Of a DNA stretch of 64,000 nt, positions 14,076 through 27,640 are shown one piece after another. The stretch comes from Corydoras sp. C115 (taxonomy: Eukaryota; Chordata; Actinopteri; Siluriformes; Callichthyidae). The translations under genes were made by a program, and so were the position numbers. Within the stretch, counting starts at the first letter, position 1, and each line of letters starts with the position of its first letter. The notes beneath the pieces were generated by a model, which was given only the letters and a program-made list of their open reading frames with translations, did no database searches and was not told the origin of the DNA. The stretch spans positions 503,001-567,000 of the forward strand of contig JAFMOC010000077.1 in assembly GCA_019802505.1 (NCBI GenBank), in the 5' to 3' direction.

Positions 14076-17000
14076 TCAGAGCTCGCCAGACTCTCTGTCT
14101 CCAGAACGACGAGAATCTGCCCTCCCATTGAGTCGATCACGAGATGACCTACCACACAGACATTTTTAATAATGAGAATAAAGTAGCAAGATTTCATTCA
14201 AGGCACATGATTGGTAAAAGCGATTATTTGTACCTATGCGAATGTTCTCTTTGCGAGTGTGAACGGGATCCGGAGCGTGACCGGTGTCTCCTGCGCCTCT
14301 CTCGGTCTCTTGATCGAGAACGTGACTTGCGCTTTTCCTTAGAAGCAGAGCGAGATCGTTTGCGCCTTCTCTCTCGTTCCCGCTCCCTTTCTCGTTCCCT
14401 CTCCCTCTCCCTATCACGAGAACGAGACCTAAATGAAGAAATAATCAATACCCAGCTTTAAAACACACATGAGCACTATATTAGACACCTGCAGTTATAT
14501 GACTGAGACTTTCCTACATGAAAATTTGAAACGTGAACCCAGATCACCTTCTGTTTTTAGCATGAACACTGATTAGAATTGGAGTAACAAGTACTTGAAC
14601 AACTTCAAATAAGGTATGCTCAATGGAGCTAGTCTAGCAAGGGAAAGTATTTTAGTAATTGCCAACTTGAAGTTATCCTATGCATTGGTGTAGAGAATAG
14701 TTCTAGGGCAAAAACCATATCAAACAAAAGTGCATAGTTAAACAAAATGTCAGTCAATATAAGCCTATAACTATCTTTTTAATTTGACATATAGAACCGA
14801 CATCTGTGGGTTGGCAGTTTATATTATTCAACCTCATTAGTGTCAAGTTCACTTGTATAAAGAATTTAAATCCTGTACAGATCACTGTTCTGGAAAGGTG
14901 TTTTTAAATCCATGTGATGTAATTAAAGCATAAGAAATTATGATTGTACTGGGTAGTCACTGAACTGTATGTGGGTAGTGTTTATCTTCCCCTCCCACTA
15001 CACACACCTTTCTCTCTTTCCAGCACGTTCTCGGCTGCGTGATCTTGTCCTGCAAAACAGAAATGACGACAAAGTCTTTAAGAAAAAAGGTTCTACAATA
15101 ATGATAATTTACTAGTATTTTTGGTGTATTTTACCTTTTTCGCATCCTCTCCTCCCTCTCTCGCTCCTCTCGTCTCTTTAGTCGCTCTTGGTTACGTCGC
15201 TCCTGCTTATCCTGAACTGTTTTCTACATAAAGAGAGGCACATGCTTAGTTTAAGACAGGAACTTTTTTTGAGGAGTGTTTAACACTACTTTGGCTAAAG
15301 CCGTGTATTCTTATGCCGTGCACGTGTGTGTCAATCCACCGCGGTGTGCTTCAAATGAATTAGGTACTAAAACAGCACGCAATCATTATTATTCATTATG
15401 TGCGCGCTGCTTCGTGTTGTGCTGTATATGACATTGTTATTACTAAAAAGCAACAATCTAAACATGAACCTAAACAAACGGGAATTGTAAGCAGGATTTA
15501 TTTTAAATAGCTTTTACTGCACAACATACATGTTTATAAATATCTACATAAGTAAAAATTTGTGTTCGTGATATCCTCAATGAATAAATGATATTCCTTT
15601 AGTGTGTGCAAATTAAAGCAAAATTAAATGATTGCTAAGTTCTGTAAAACGAAGCTAAAATGTGAATATTTCAAATAGATGAAGCTAGTGTAGAACCATA
15701 ATGCATAATAATTCATTAATAGAGCACGTTGGCGAGCATGCAACGGACATATTCAGTGCGAGCAAGTGCCAGGTGTGCTGTAAACATGCTGCTTCTGATA
15801 TACATTTTGGGGGGAAATGATTGCTGAAGTTCTGTAACGTGTCAGATTGTAAGTCCATGCCAACGCAATTCACCCATTCATTTTAGAAAAAATTAAACAG
15901 AAAAAAACAAATTAACAGACCCATGTAGAGTTGCTGCAAACTGGCATTTTCAGGAATTTATGAGAATAACCTTCAATTGTATACATGTTATAACCGTATT
16001 ATATGCACAATATATATATACATAGAATTAACTGTGACTTTAAATCCAACACTTTTTATAAACAAAGACCGGTAAAGTTCCTACAAACTAATGTTAACAT
16101 CATACATTTTTGAAGTAACTACAAGTTACAAGCTGTTATCTATTTCTAAATCAGTTTGCAACAGGCAGGACAGAAAACTGATTTGAGAAAGACACCACTT
16201 CCTAAATGTGAGGCTGGAGGTGGGTGGTGGATATAATATGCATATCAATAGCAGGGTGGTGGGCCCCTGAGGTGAGCAAATTCGGGAGGATTTGTCCTCA
16301 TTATTCACAAAACTCAGTCATCCGAGTGTTAAAGCTACAGTATGTTAACTAGGGCTGCAACTAACGAGTACTTTGATAATCGATTAATCGGTCGATTATT
16401 TTTCAATTAATCGGATAAATAATTTTTGTCCCCCCATGTCTTTACATTTAATCATTTAGCAGACGCTTTTATCCAAAGATGGATGTTTTTCAGTGAAATT
16501 ATTCTATAGTATAGTATTATATATATAGTAATTTTATTCAAAATCTTTAAGTTAACATTTCCTGTAATTAATGAAAAGCACAATGAAAGAAATAATGTAT
16601 CATCTAAACATCCCTCACTTAACAACAAAAGTCAACTCCAAATAACACATGATACTCAGTTGCCCTCAGTAATGAACCAAATATTGTCTGTTCTGTAGCC
16701 TATTGAAAAAAAAAATTAACAAATGAACTAATTAACAATCAGCTATTGAAAAAAAAAATGAACAAATTAACCAGTTAACAAAAAAAAAAAAACTGGCTAC
16801 TGGTTACTCTTGTGGGGGGACGACGACACTCTTTTGTAAACACACACTTGCGCTGCAGCGTGTACTTTTGCGCCGTGCGCGTCAATCCCCCGCTCATCTG
16901 TGGAGTGCTGCTATTGATGCGCTAAAAACCAGGACATTTCCTCAGTTTAAAAAATAAACCGGGATGCCCGGGACAGGACGTGACATATGGGAAATGTTTG

Positions 17001-20000
17001 TATAATGGACGTTAAGACACGTTCTCTGTCGCTGTTATTATCTAGTTAACAACCAAATGCAGAATGAAGCGCTCGGCCGGTCTCATAGTGTTACGTTGAT
17101 TTACTATGTTCATAAACTCGTGAAGTTGTAGTGATTTACACTGCTGTTGAACTTCATCCTCATCGGTGGCTCCAGCATGTTTAGTTTCAGGAGGTGTATC
17201 ATCACCGTGGTGCTGCGTTCATTTTCGCAGAGCTCAGTTCATGTTTGCAAAGCTGCATGATCTAGGTTCTTTATTTGTGTGCACCGTGAAGCTCCCGGAG
17301 CTTGTTTTATGCATTGGCTGTGTTTCATTTGTATGATTTATCAACTTGTTTTGCAGACTCCACCTCGTTCTGTTCAACCCGCTATTACTTTCCAGCATTA
17401 TTGAAGCGCTGCAGGTGACATAAGCAGTTACAACATTGCAAGTAAAGCGGAAATCGCGCGACCCAACGAATCGATAATGGAAATTCATTATCGATACTTG
17501 GGACAATCGATTTTTATCGATTTTATAGATTCGTTGTTGCAGCCCTAATGCTAACCCAAGTAATTTCTGTGGTGAAAAAAAAAATCTGTTTCTATTTAAT
17601 AATCATTACTCAAGGTCTCATTTCATTACTTTACATGGCATTCATTTCATTACATGAACTATTGAACTCTAAAGATCTGTAATGTGTTTAAACATGGTTC
17701 TCAAAATGTCTCAACACTGGACAGACTAAAGCTAAGCCAGCCAATATATTTAAAAAAAGTAAAGAAATCAACCAAAACTAAATATAAACCAATATCACTG
17801 CCATCTAACCTTCAGCTGTTCCAGCTTCTCTCTGATCTGAATGAAGCCCAGGTGCAGTTTTCCACCAAAATGGTCGGCAAGGCGGCGGTCATTGTCATGA
17901 AGACCCAAGTAGGCGGAGCAAACTTCACACACACGAAGCTTTTGCTGCTGGAAACTGGAGGCTGGCATTGAGTTTCTGTACTCCTCCTATAAACACATTT
18001 CGATCAAGGAAAATATACTTATTTACAGGCCACTTTACTTTAAATAAAAAAAGTGTTTAAATTTGACACAATTTAGTACATTATTAAATTAATAAGAATT
18101 CATTATCTAATTTGTTTATGAATATTTAAATATCAACCTCTCATTTTTTTCCCCCCTCACACCAATAAATAAACCTCAATTTCAAATTAAATCAACCGTA
18201 GAAAACAAAAGCTACAAGGTGAGAGAAGCTGGTTTGTCCAAATAAATAGGATTCAAACAGTATGTTAAAAAATGCCCAGTTGTCTTACTTGACTTGACAT
18301 AAGTGTCAAGAACTGCGAATTGCCTATTTCAATAAAGTAGAACATTGGCTAATTTGCTTTTGTGTAGAACCGGTGCATGTAGCATCAACAACAAAAAAAA
18401 AAAAATCAATCATGACCCTAATAAAGCGAAGATCAGTAATCTATAGAGAACCCCCCTACAAAGCAGTTTACCATTTTACCAATTTGGAATTAATCATAGA
18501 AGACCACAGGAATTGTTCACAAAATGTCTGAAAGTAAATCGATCAAAATAACAAATAGAAAAAAAAAAAAAAAAAAAAAAAGGCCAGAAAACAATTTAGT
18601 GACACCATGACTTGCATTTACATCTACACCAACCAAACACAATCTGAACACTGAGAATGGATGAGCAGCACTGATTGTGAAAGCACTCTTGTTTACAAAA
18701 TGACAGATTTATATAACCTTAAGATAATGTCTTGGTTTTTGTGGTTTAGTTGTAATCTCAGCAGTGATAACTAGACTGTGTTAAATGAGTATGTGCACTT
18801 ACTCTGACTACAGAATCAGAATTATTTTCTTTTTTTTATTGCCCCAGTCAGTGGTGTAATATCCAACGGCTTTTGGCTGGACTAAAGCTATTACTTTTTA
18901 TAGTTAAACTTTAGACTAACTGTTAAATGTGTTAGGCAGAAAGACCAACCTCAGCATCCTTTTTCCTAGTGCGCACTTTCTCCACTTCCTGTAGAACTTT
19001 CTGGGCTTCATCAACATTTCCTTCAGCTCCCAACTGCTCCGCCTTAGCCAGCAACTTCCCAATTTCCTCATTTAATTCATGCACTTTCTCAGCCTGACAG
19101 AAACAAGAAGACACATTCTAAGTTGGGTTGCATACAACATCATGCTTGAAAATGAAAACACTTTACAACACACACCTTGGCAGCAACCTCAGCACTGATT
19201 TCCTCCTGTGTTTCAGCGAGACGTTTCTTAGCCAGTTCAGTTCGACGGTCACAGTCAGCAATGAATGACTCTAAATGATCCACTGCCTGAAACACCACCA
19301 AAAGTATTCGATTAAATTATAATCATCAGAATCAAGCAACCCCTTCTATGCAAACATTGTGCAGATGCCAACATAAAAACTGACATGACAAATATAAAAA
19401 CTAAAACTAGATCCTAAATTTAATTTGGATCATGAAGTAAAATTATTCAACAACAAAAGAATGGATATGGTCTGAAAAAATAAGAACAAAACATAGCTTA
19501 GAACCAATGACAGTTCAGTAGGGAAGTAGAAAAAAAAGGATTTTCGACTCACATCCAACTCAAAGAAGAGGTCTCTTTCTTTGGAGGCAATCTCATAGTC
19601 TGCCCTCAGAGCCAGGTCATGGATTTTGGTACATTCCCCTAGGTCCATACGCTGAACACAATAAAATAAACACGGAAAATCAGAAATAAATACGCTTTAT
19701 TATTTTTTAAGTTAATATAAATACAGTATATTTAAAGGTAATCAATATATATAATGTGTGTATATATGTGCATAAAAAAAAATTCTAATCAGTGTTTAGG
19801 CACAAAGTATTTAGGTAGATCAAGTGCTTCATTACAGCAAATACTGCAAAGAGTTCACTTGGCCATTTATATACAAAACAGAACTGTCTTCAATAAAAAA
19901 AAAGTCCAAATATAATATTTATATAATATTTGTTTAACTGAATTATTTGAATCCACATAAAACTTGGTCTGCAAGTTGGTAAAATTAAGTCATATCTAAA

Positions 20001-23000
20001 TGTGTTTTGTTAATAATAATAATAGCAAATTTCTCATTTCAATTTCAATAAAATGGAAAAAAAAAATGTTTTACCGTCCCAGACAGGATATCATGAGGGC
20101 AGCAGTTCAGCAGGTGAGACTTGCAAACACGATCATCTGTAAACTTTACCCGCTGTCGAGATTCATCACCTGCAAAAGCAGCATACACATGCAATAAGCA
20201 AAACATTACACAAATAAAAAGCTCACCTAAATGTTACGTTTCGTGTATAATCATACTGATTTTCTAAAGGAAATTCTGGATTTGTCGAGAACTGTAAAAG
20301 AACGAGAGTGTGGTTTCAGAAAAAGATTTAGCTTCTAGCCTTATAACATCGGCCAAAGTTAAAAACATCACTTTAGGAGAAATGGCAAACATTTTAGGTG
20401 GTGCTAGAAAAACAAAAACAAGACACGGTTCAAAATGGAAAGTGTTATACTGTTCAATACTAGTGATTAAAATTTCACACAATTCTTGTCCTACACATTG
20501 ACAATTTACAAGGGTTTGTGATGTGTTCTCATGTTCTCAGAGTGATGGTCATTTTCCCATTTTTTTTGTAACAACTAGACATGGAAAAACATGCTCATAA
20601 AGAGGGAGACAATTGATTTTTTTTTTTAATTAGATTTGAGATGGCGCAAATTCATTTTCATTTTGATAATTTGGATAATTGTGAAAGGGGTCCATTTACT
20701 TTAACAGTATTTGTGTCAGGTTTTTCATTTCTGCTCAGGATATTTTTTCACAAATGTAAATGTGGAAACAACCTTTAGCACTGGGACAGAGGGAGGGGGA
20801 AAGATCATTTGATTGATTTATCAGTAACATTGTATAGAATTTAGGTAAAAGCATTTGTCCACTGCATTGTCTCCCCATATTTCAGATTACTTTCAGAACA
20901 AAGTGTGTTTGTTTCAGAACAAACACAAATCCTCAACTTTTCTGTTATAACTACTGAATAGTATGAACCTCGCTTGAACTCTATGGTTTCCAAAAATATA
21001 TATTTGTACAGTAAATTATGCATTATGCAGGGGATGGAAAATCTATGCTCTTATTTCACTCCAACATCGCTGCAGGCACTTATTAGGTTGTGTGCACTGA
21101 CATTATTTAGCAAAACATTAGGTTGATACTTGTTTTTGACTAGTGGAAATAAAGTGTACGAAAATGGGATCGCACCATGCACATAACTTAACATAAAAAT
21201 AATCTCTACCACTTAACACTACCAAGCTGTTAAAGTTTTAAATGACAGTGCAATTACACATGGGTTTAAATTCTGTACAGAACTTAACACAAGTACCTGA
21301 TCACACATGATGAGAAATAGCTTATAGAATTGTACAGCTAGCCTACAAGCATCATGTTTTCAATTGCTGGTATATTAGAACGTTGCACAGCATTCCAGCA
21401 TCTAGGTGGCAGCTTCCATGTAATTCCTTACAAGTGGTGATTTTAAGTACAGTGTGCAGCTTTGCAAGCTTTCCCCATAAGAGACAGCCAAAAATAAAAA
21501 CTACAGATTTAATAAATGGCACATCAGAAATAACTACTAGTGAAAACTGCAAATTTGAATCAACAAGTAGATCAACAGAAAAAAAAGAAATACATCCACA
21601 TACCCATTTACTCTCTTTTTAATGGACGCTAAGGCAAGGACATCTAACCCTGGCTTTTATGAATCACAGAATTATCTGTACTGGATTATCAATATATGCC
21701 TATTTTTGTTTTAGTTAATGAACATCTGAAATCAATTTGCTGTATGCATCCCAGTCCTTAAAAACAATAAAAAAAAAAAAAAAAAAGAAGTAGAACATGA
21801 ACCAAAAGTAAAATGTTAGTTTATACACACTGCGAGCTCTCTCCCATTTTGTACTCGCCTGGAGTTCCAGCCCATCGATGGTCTTATAAAAGATTAAAAA
21901 GCTTTTCTTGACCAAACCTGCAATAAGGAAGTCGGGAATGATACACAAAGGTGAAAGATCAGAATGTAGGTGGAGGACTGGCTTTTTGTAATTGTTTGTA
22001 ATTTTTTTGTACAAATTGTAATTAGTTTTTCCTTTTTTGTCAGCTTTGAATGTGCTGTGGCGCACACTATGCCGGCTGTTCTTTATTACTGAGTCGGCTT
22101 GATGGAAACTAACAGTACTTCTGGAAAAGCAAATAGCATTGACTACTGTTCTGGATTATATTGATCATAACAGCGTTAAAAATCATGTGTGACTCACGGC
22201 TCGATGAACATGAGGCTTTTCTGCAACTCCCGTGCAGATTGATGTAGGCTGGCAAAGATACACTGAACCTTAATAGATAGAATAAAGGGGCCAAAATTGT
22301 TCAGTCTGCAGGAAACATGTATGGGAAGCACATGAATTCAGCTCAGCACTCACACAAGACACAACGGGCATTCACACTGAGAGACACTCCCTCATGTGGT
22401 GATCAACCAGAGGTCCTCAGCTCAACTTATACCATTTTACTGATTAATTCGCTTCCATTCTCCCAACTTTCATATAGCAAGATCCCCTCCGAAATGCCAC
22501 AATGTTTCCATTATGCTCAAAGTCAACTACAGAGAATATGTTCAAAACATCTCTTGTTTATTTGTATAGTTATAAAGCAAAGAATTTAACGTCTAAACGC
22601 TATACTACAGAAGTTAAATATACAGCAATGTTGCTTAAAAACTGCCAGCTGTGAATTTTTTGACCAATGAAACGTATACAAAATATTTTAAAGATTAAAC
22701 AATAACTGCCATTTATCTCTGTGCTACAGTACAAATTAACTCATTATATTTACTAAATGGTAATTAATATCTTGTTAAATCTTGTTAATAGGTCATTAAT
22801 ATCTTAATTATCTTAATATGTCATCACATCTTAAACGTATCAAATAGAAACACAGATTGTGACATTTTTATACATTTACTACAATTGTAAAGTTATTTTT
22901 ACATTATATAGTCTCAAACAATCATTCATCTTAATCTTCTCTATCAAATGAGACACATGAATACAAAAGCTGACAAGCACTCATATTTTAACCATTTTTT

Positions 23001-23118
23001 TGTGGAAAATGTTTTATAATAATTATATAAATATTATTTTATAAATATATTTATCAAACTTTTTTATAATTATGCCATATTCATCAAAAAGTTTGTAAAT
23101 TGTCTCTCTCTCTCTCTC

Positions 23119-23196
<78 letters not shown>

Positions 23197-26158
23197 ATAG
23201 CATGAAAAACATTTCATTTAATTATAACAGGATAGATGAGATTTATTTTTTGATACAAATCACAGCTCCATCTTACCTTTCTTACTTTTTTGTTAGATCT
23301 GCCAGCAATGCTGGCAAAACTCCAGACAGTGTCAAAATACTAAATAAATAATAAAAAAAATACTGTTGTGTAAATATTAAATTACTTTTTTGTTTTGATT
23401 TTGTATTCTTTTTAACTTTAACCCGTTTTAGTGCATCACTGACAAGCTGTGCTAATAGACAGCAGTTTATTTGTTTAATGCCATGTATACAGATTCTGGT
23501 TATGTACGAGGCAGGGCAGTTATGTATTTCGGCTTTAATCAAGTCTCTATATTTGTGATTTCAGCCCAGTGATCTTTAAACTATGCCAAAGTTTTTTTTG
23601 GTGTTTGTAGGTTTCAGTGGTTCTTTCAGTGCCTGTGATAATCTAGTGGTGTGTGTGGCATATATATTTGGAACATTCTGTTCGTATGTGTTTCACGGTT
23701 AGGGGTTTGTGGCATGTTTCACAGGACAGTGGTGGTTCCCCCTTTATTAGGTGAGCATGGGTGAGTCTGGTGTGTCCAACATGGCATCTCGAGATGGTGA
23801 CCTGTTCTGTTCCATGTTCAGGTCTTGTCCCAGACACCGAGTAGAAGAATGTTACATTTTGGGTTATAACGCTTTGCAAAAAAACAGCTTTACACACCAT
23901 GCATTAAAGCACTAGGCCACACAGACAAACCAAGCATAATGATGTGCAAGCAGGAGTGTTTGAAAATATGCACTGTTCTGTTTCTTCTAGCCAATGGGTG
24001 AAGTCTAAGACCAGGCATGCTGGTAATGAAGTCACATCTTGACAGCATTGGAAACCAAAAAAAGGCATCCCTTACTTGTAATTGTAAAGATAGCCAAAAA
24101 GACAGTTTTCAGAAATATCAGAGCAGGAAAGACTTTAATTGTGAACTATAAACAGCTTATGAAAGGGTAAGATTAGTCAATAAACCGATAATTAAGTAGT
24201 ACAAATTTTGACAGGTTCACATCATTATCTGTGTATTTGGATTTAGAAGACTATAAACCAGGTTAAAAAAAAAATCAACAAAAATTAAGACAATGGAAAG
24301 GAATTTTAGTTAATACCTTTTACACCCACCTTGAGTTACTACCTTGTATAACCACCTATTGCAGTTATATATTTTATATGATCATAGCAGTTTCACATGG
24401 AGTGATTTTGGGAAACTCTTCCTTACAAAATCCATTTAAAGGCATTTAATTTACAACTGCACCACTATTTTAATTAGGCTGGTGTCTGAACACTGACTGG
24501 ACCCTTGCAAAACCTTAATGTTTATTGTTTTTCTTTGTAAGTATTTCGGTTGTAGAATACACTTTGAAATTAGCGAATTTTCAATAAATTATATTAGTGA
24601 TTAAATGATTGTATCCTTAAATATTATTTATGTTAAGCAATATTGTAAAGAGAACATAAAGCAACAAAAAGTATGAGCTTTTTGGGTTAAATATACAATT
24701 GCGACACTTTTTGCTACAAATAAATAGCCGTGTTTCGTGTCACGTAACCAACCTCTTTATTATCCAAAACTACATAACGATGGACATAAATGTGCACTTT
24801 TTGTGAATAAACCGCCATTTCTCTGCCTGACTCATTACAATGAATAATTGCATTGAGATAGAAACTTTCACATGGACTAGTTTTAGATAATGCAAGGCTT
24901 TTAGGAGTGGGACAATCAGAAACAAAGATTTCCAATTTGGCAAAAAAAAAAAAAAAAAAAATCTTGAAGTCACCAAGTATCTTTTTGCAAACATATCTAT
25001 GGATGTTATAATAATTAGAAATACAGATCATATTTCCTATTGCATTACAATAAATATTTAAGATGATTGTACCACAGTACACCTTTAAAGAGTCTAATTT
25101 TAGTGACCCAAATAAAAAAGCCAACACTTTCATTGCCCAAAAGACACATATCAATATAAACACATGAAAATCTATCTTCAGTTTTACCAAACATTACATG
25201 TTGTGGCTGAAAGAAGCAGATAGTAAAATTGTTAAAGGTTGGGTGTATATTTGTTTTGTATTATAGCACTTCGACTGGTGGATGTACAGCATGGGGATAT
25301 TTCAAAAGCACATGAAGGTTAATCTGAACACTACACTGAGCTTCTCTGAAACCTAAACACATGGGAGGTGTCCATTTGACCATGACTGATCTTGTAAATC
25401 GTAAATAGGTTAGTAAATTTAAACAATACTCGTCCAATCACAATAGAAATGGGTTGCTTCACGGTTCAAAGAACACACACACCCGAGTTTATATCACATC
25501 AATGAGGTTTACTTTCCTGCGGGATACAAACAAACCAATCTACGTAATTCTTAAATAAAATCCAGACACTTCCCGATAAACCAAAGTCAGGTTAATCTTT
25601 GAAGATATGCATCAGTCATTTTGATACCTAGTTCTTTATTAATGGGTATAACTTATTATTCCAACTGGACTAGTGTGCAAAAAAATACGGTTTATGGTTG
25701 TTACCATAAAAGTTCAAAAGTGTACTATTTAAAGTGTTCAAGTTAAAACAGATAAAAGTAAAGGGCGCAACTAAAAATATACAGTTATACAGTCGAATCG
25801 AATCAACGTTCGCGATGAAGCGCACAAGGCCACTATACGCCATGGCTAGCTTAGCATGGCGAGTCCACGGATATTAAATACAAGAGACTGTTTTGTTCAA
25901 AGCGAGCTTGCAAACATTAAACTGTGTCATTTCGGGAGGGAACTGGGCTATATGAGAATATCCTTCTGTACTGGTAAATATAAAGACCAGTCTGTATTTT
26001 GCAATTCTAAGCAGTTCAATCAACACACGGAACCAGAATGTTAGACAGCGGATTTACCTCCTCCAGCTCTCACAGTGCTAATGCTAAAGCTACTCACCGT
26101 CCCTCGACGTCCCCATCAACTGATCCAGCAAAGCTCTCATCTGAGCCTGGGCCGACAT
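14076..26158 (-). CDS. luc7l: LUC7L: U1 snRNP-associated splicing factor with RS tail
   Basis: LUC7-family proteins associate with U1 snRNP and influence 5' splice-site choice in the nucleus. Ten coding exons (minus strand): 26098-26158, 20075-20169, 19553-19651, 19176-19286, 18950-19093, 17810-17986, 15135-15223, 15008-15049, 14234-14428, 14076-14148. They sum to 1086 nt, 361 residues plus stop, all with GT/AG junctions and closing phases (human LUC7L is 371). The start is MSAQAQMRALLDQLMG. The first zinc finger uses the RVCKSHLLNCCPHD and GECTKIHD segments. A coiled-coil stretch (about 100-170) follows. The second finger is CEVCSAYLGLHDNDRRLADH (about 190-209). From about 235 on the protein is Arg-rich, then RS/RE repeats. 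Wording such as GECTKIHD and KAEQLGAEGNVDE fits LUC7L better than LUC7L2. Intron 1 is 5.9 kb. Confidence 0.95.
16350..17547. mobile_element. Non-autonomous hAT transposon in LUC7L intron
   Basis: Inverted ends TAGGGCTGCAAC (16350) and GTTGCAGCCCTA (17547) are flanked by an 8-bp duplication with one mismatch (ATGTTAAC at 16342-16349, ATGCTAAC at 17548-17555). Subterminal TCGATTAATCGGTCGATTA and TATCGATTTT motifs are typical of this hAT group. No transposase frame was recognised. The tail of a V-SINE or LINE (CAGACGCTTTTATCC) is embedded in reverse at about 16443-16481. It lies between LUC7L coding exons 6 and 7. Confidence 0.85.
18560..18583. repeat. Poly(A) run in LUC7L intron
   Basis: A run of about 23 A on the plus strand (T-run in the LUC7L transcript), with no recognisable element attached. 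Confidence 0.8.
20170..23098. other. LUC7L intron 1, proximal part
   Basis: AT-rich intronic DNA without recognised genes. Short frames here do not resemble known proteins and lack the codon character of exons. Confidence 0.5.
23101..23190. repeat. (TC)n-(TA)n compound microsatellite
   Basis: A short TC run followed by about 34 TA units inside LUC7L intron 1. Confidence 0.92.
23283..23860 (-). mobile_element. LINE fragment (reverse-transcriptase-type C-terminus) in LUC7L intron
   Basis: The minus frame ending near 23643 reads RCHVGHTRLTHAHLIKGEPP, then CETCHKPLTVKHIRTECSKY. This is the C-terminal RIGHTRLTH...LLKGE...C..C..PLTV.HIL.EC signature found at the end of some non-LTR retrotransposon polyproteins. 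The following 300 bp hold further frameshifted remnants. It is short and broken, oriented the same way as LUC7L, and the clade is not assigned. Confidence 0.65.
23901..26097. other. LUC7L intron 1, distal part
   Basis: Gene-free AT-rich sequence with an A-run at about 24942-24961. Sequence near the first exon (about 25760-26090) has more CpG, consistent with nearness to the promoter. Confidence 0.5.
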
Positions 26159-26450
26159 CTTCCCCTCAATTAATTAGCCGTACGAACGCTAATTATGAAG
26201 TGAATCACCGCATACAGAAGCTTTAAGGTGAAGCTTACAGCATTACCATTCACAGCGCAGGAGGTTAAATATGGCCTGAATAAAAAAAAAAACCAGCCCG
26301 CTCACTGTACGACTCCTTCAACGTCGAGACGTCGACGCTAAAGCCCTGCGTCATACCTTCACCGAACCAATCGAATGAAGCCACGTCATGTTAAAGCTAC
26401 AGACCACTAAACATCACCGACGTTATAATGACTGCGAAAACTCCCAACGC
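26159..26450 (-). promoter_or_regulatory. LUC7L promoter region
   Basis: This directly precedes the LUC7L ATG. It is CpG-rich for the window (ACGTCGAGACGTCGACG at about 26321-26337), has a CCAAT box at 26367-26371 and a CRE half site (CACGTCATG at 26382-26390). No TATA box is seen, as expected for a housekeeping gene. Because the spacer to HCCS is 5.5 kb and full of SINEs, a shared bidirectional promoter is unlikely. Confidence 0.45.
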
Positions 26451-26569
26451 GTTTAACTAAAACACATCTCTAAAAAATGTTATTTTGTTGAGTTTTTGAC
26501 ACACAAATGTGTGCGGAACTTGCGTAAAGAGCTAGCATAAGCCCCCTATATGGCAGTATTAAAGAAAAT

Positions 26570-26912
26570 ATGGCTCAGTGGTTAGCACGTTCGCCTCTCA
26601 GCGCTAGGGATTCCCGGTTCGAATCCCAATCGGGGTGGAGTTTCCATGTTCCATGTTCATGTGTTTCCTCCGGGTTTTCCGGTTTCCTCCCAAAGTCCAA
26701 AAACATGGATCAAGTCAATTGAATTATCCAAATTGCCCTTATAGTGTCTGTTTGTGTGCTTGTCAGTGTGAGTGAGTGTGTGCCCAGTGATAGATGGGTG
26801 TATCTGTCCTGACCTGTCCTGGGTGTATCTGCGCAGAGCGCCTGAGATGTTCTCCCTTGGTTGGGCAACCCTAATATAGGATACAGCAGAAGACAATGGA
26901 TGGATGGATGGA
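26570..26912 (+). mobile_element. tRNA-derived SINE (family A), variant tail
   Basis: It has A box TGGCTCAGTGG, B box GGTTCGAATCC and the core, and ends in GGATGGATGGATGGA instead of GAATGAATGAATG. The middle contains a local duplication of 'cctgtcctg' motifs. Confidence 0.9.
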
Positions 26913-26982
26913 CTTACAAGTAGTGATGAACTGATGAAGCCTCATGAAATCTTAAAGCTTTTTACCAAACTGGTTCGAGGAA

Positions 26983-27181
26983 GGCGGCACGGTGGCTTAG
27001 TGGTTAGCACGTTCGCCTTTCAGCACTAGGGATTCCCGGTTCGAATTCCCATCTGGGTGGAGTTTCAAGTCAATTAAGTGCTCCAAAATTGCCCCATATA
27101 GAGTGTGTGTGTGTGTGTGTGTGTGGGTGAGTGTGTGGGAATCCATCCCAGCGATGGATTGGCGCCCTGTCCTGGGTGTAT
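26983..27181 (+). mobile_element. tRNA-derived SINE (family A), internally deleted
   Basis: The head and B box are intact. The core between GGAGTTTC and AAGTCAATT is deleted, and the copy stops after GGGTGTATC without the 3' tail. It lies only 70 bp from the preceding copy in the same orientation. Confidence 0.9.
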
Positions 27182-27392
27182 CAGTTGCACACAAACCTGG
27201 CCAAAACTAGTATTGTCATTTCAACTGTTTGTTATAACCTGTGATACCACATGTGATACCACACGCCTGCCACGAAAAGGAATAAAATATCTTAATATGA
27301 TTTTGTGGTTTGTTTATCCATCTTTCCAGCCATTAATTCATCATTTCATATAACATACATATAATTTGTGCATAATGGTATTGTATAAAACA

Positions 27393-27640
27393 TCAAGTAT
27401 TTTATTTGTCATTTCAATGATATAAAGTGGTGTACCATATACAGTGGAAAGAAACAACCTTCTCCAGGAACAAGGTGCTTCACAGAACAGCAACTACACA
27501 ACCCAACAAAGTGCACGTGTGAAAATAGCTTGTACAAAATTACAATAAATACAATATACAGAACAATAAACATTCAAGTAATAGAAGGTAAGCAGTGCAA
27601 CAGACAATATACAGGGTAAATCTATTAATGTAAAATAAAC
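27393..27640 (-). mobile_element. Likely LINE 3' UTR fragment
   Basis: 'aagtattttatttgtcattt' at the left end is the complement of the AAATGACAAATAAAATACTT ending seen at 12660. The body (GTGCACGTGTGAAAATAGC, ACAATAAATACAATATACAG) matches the same type of LINE 3' region in reverse. Confidence 0.5.

Noticed and set aside
14144..14461. Plus-strand 105-codon frame rich in Arg/Ser/Leu
   Set aside because: It is the antisense of the RS-repeat exon of LUC7L; the opposite frame fits the gene with correct splice sites.
24714..25190. 158-codon minus frame in LUC7L intron 1
   Set aside because: Composition follows AT-rich DNA with a Phe run from poly(A); no recognised family, no splice context.
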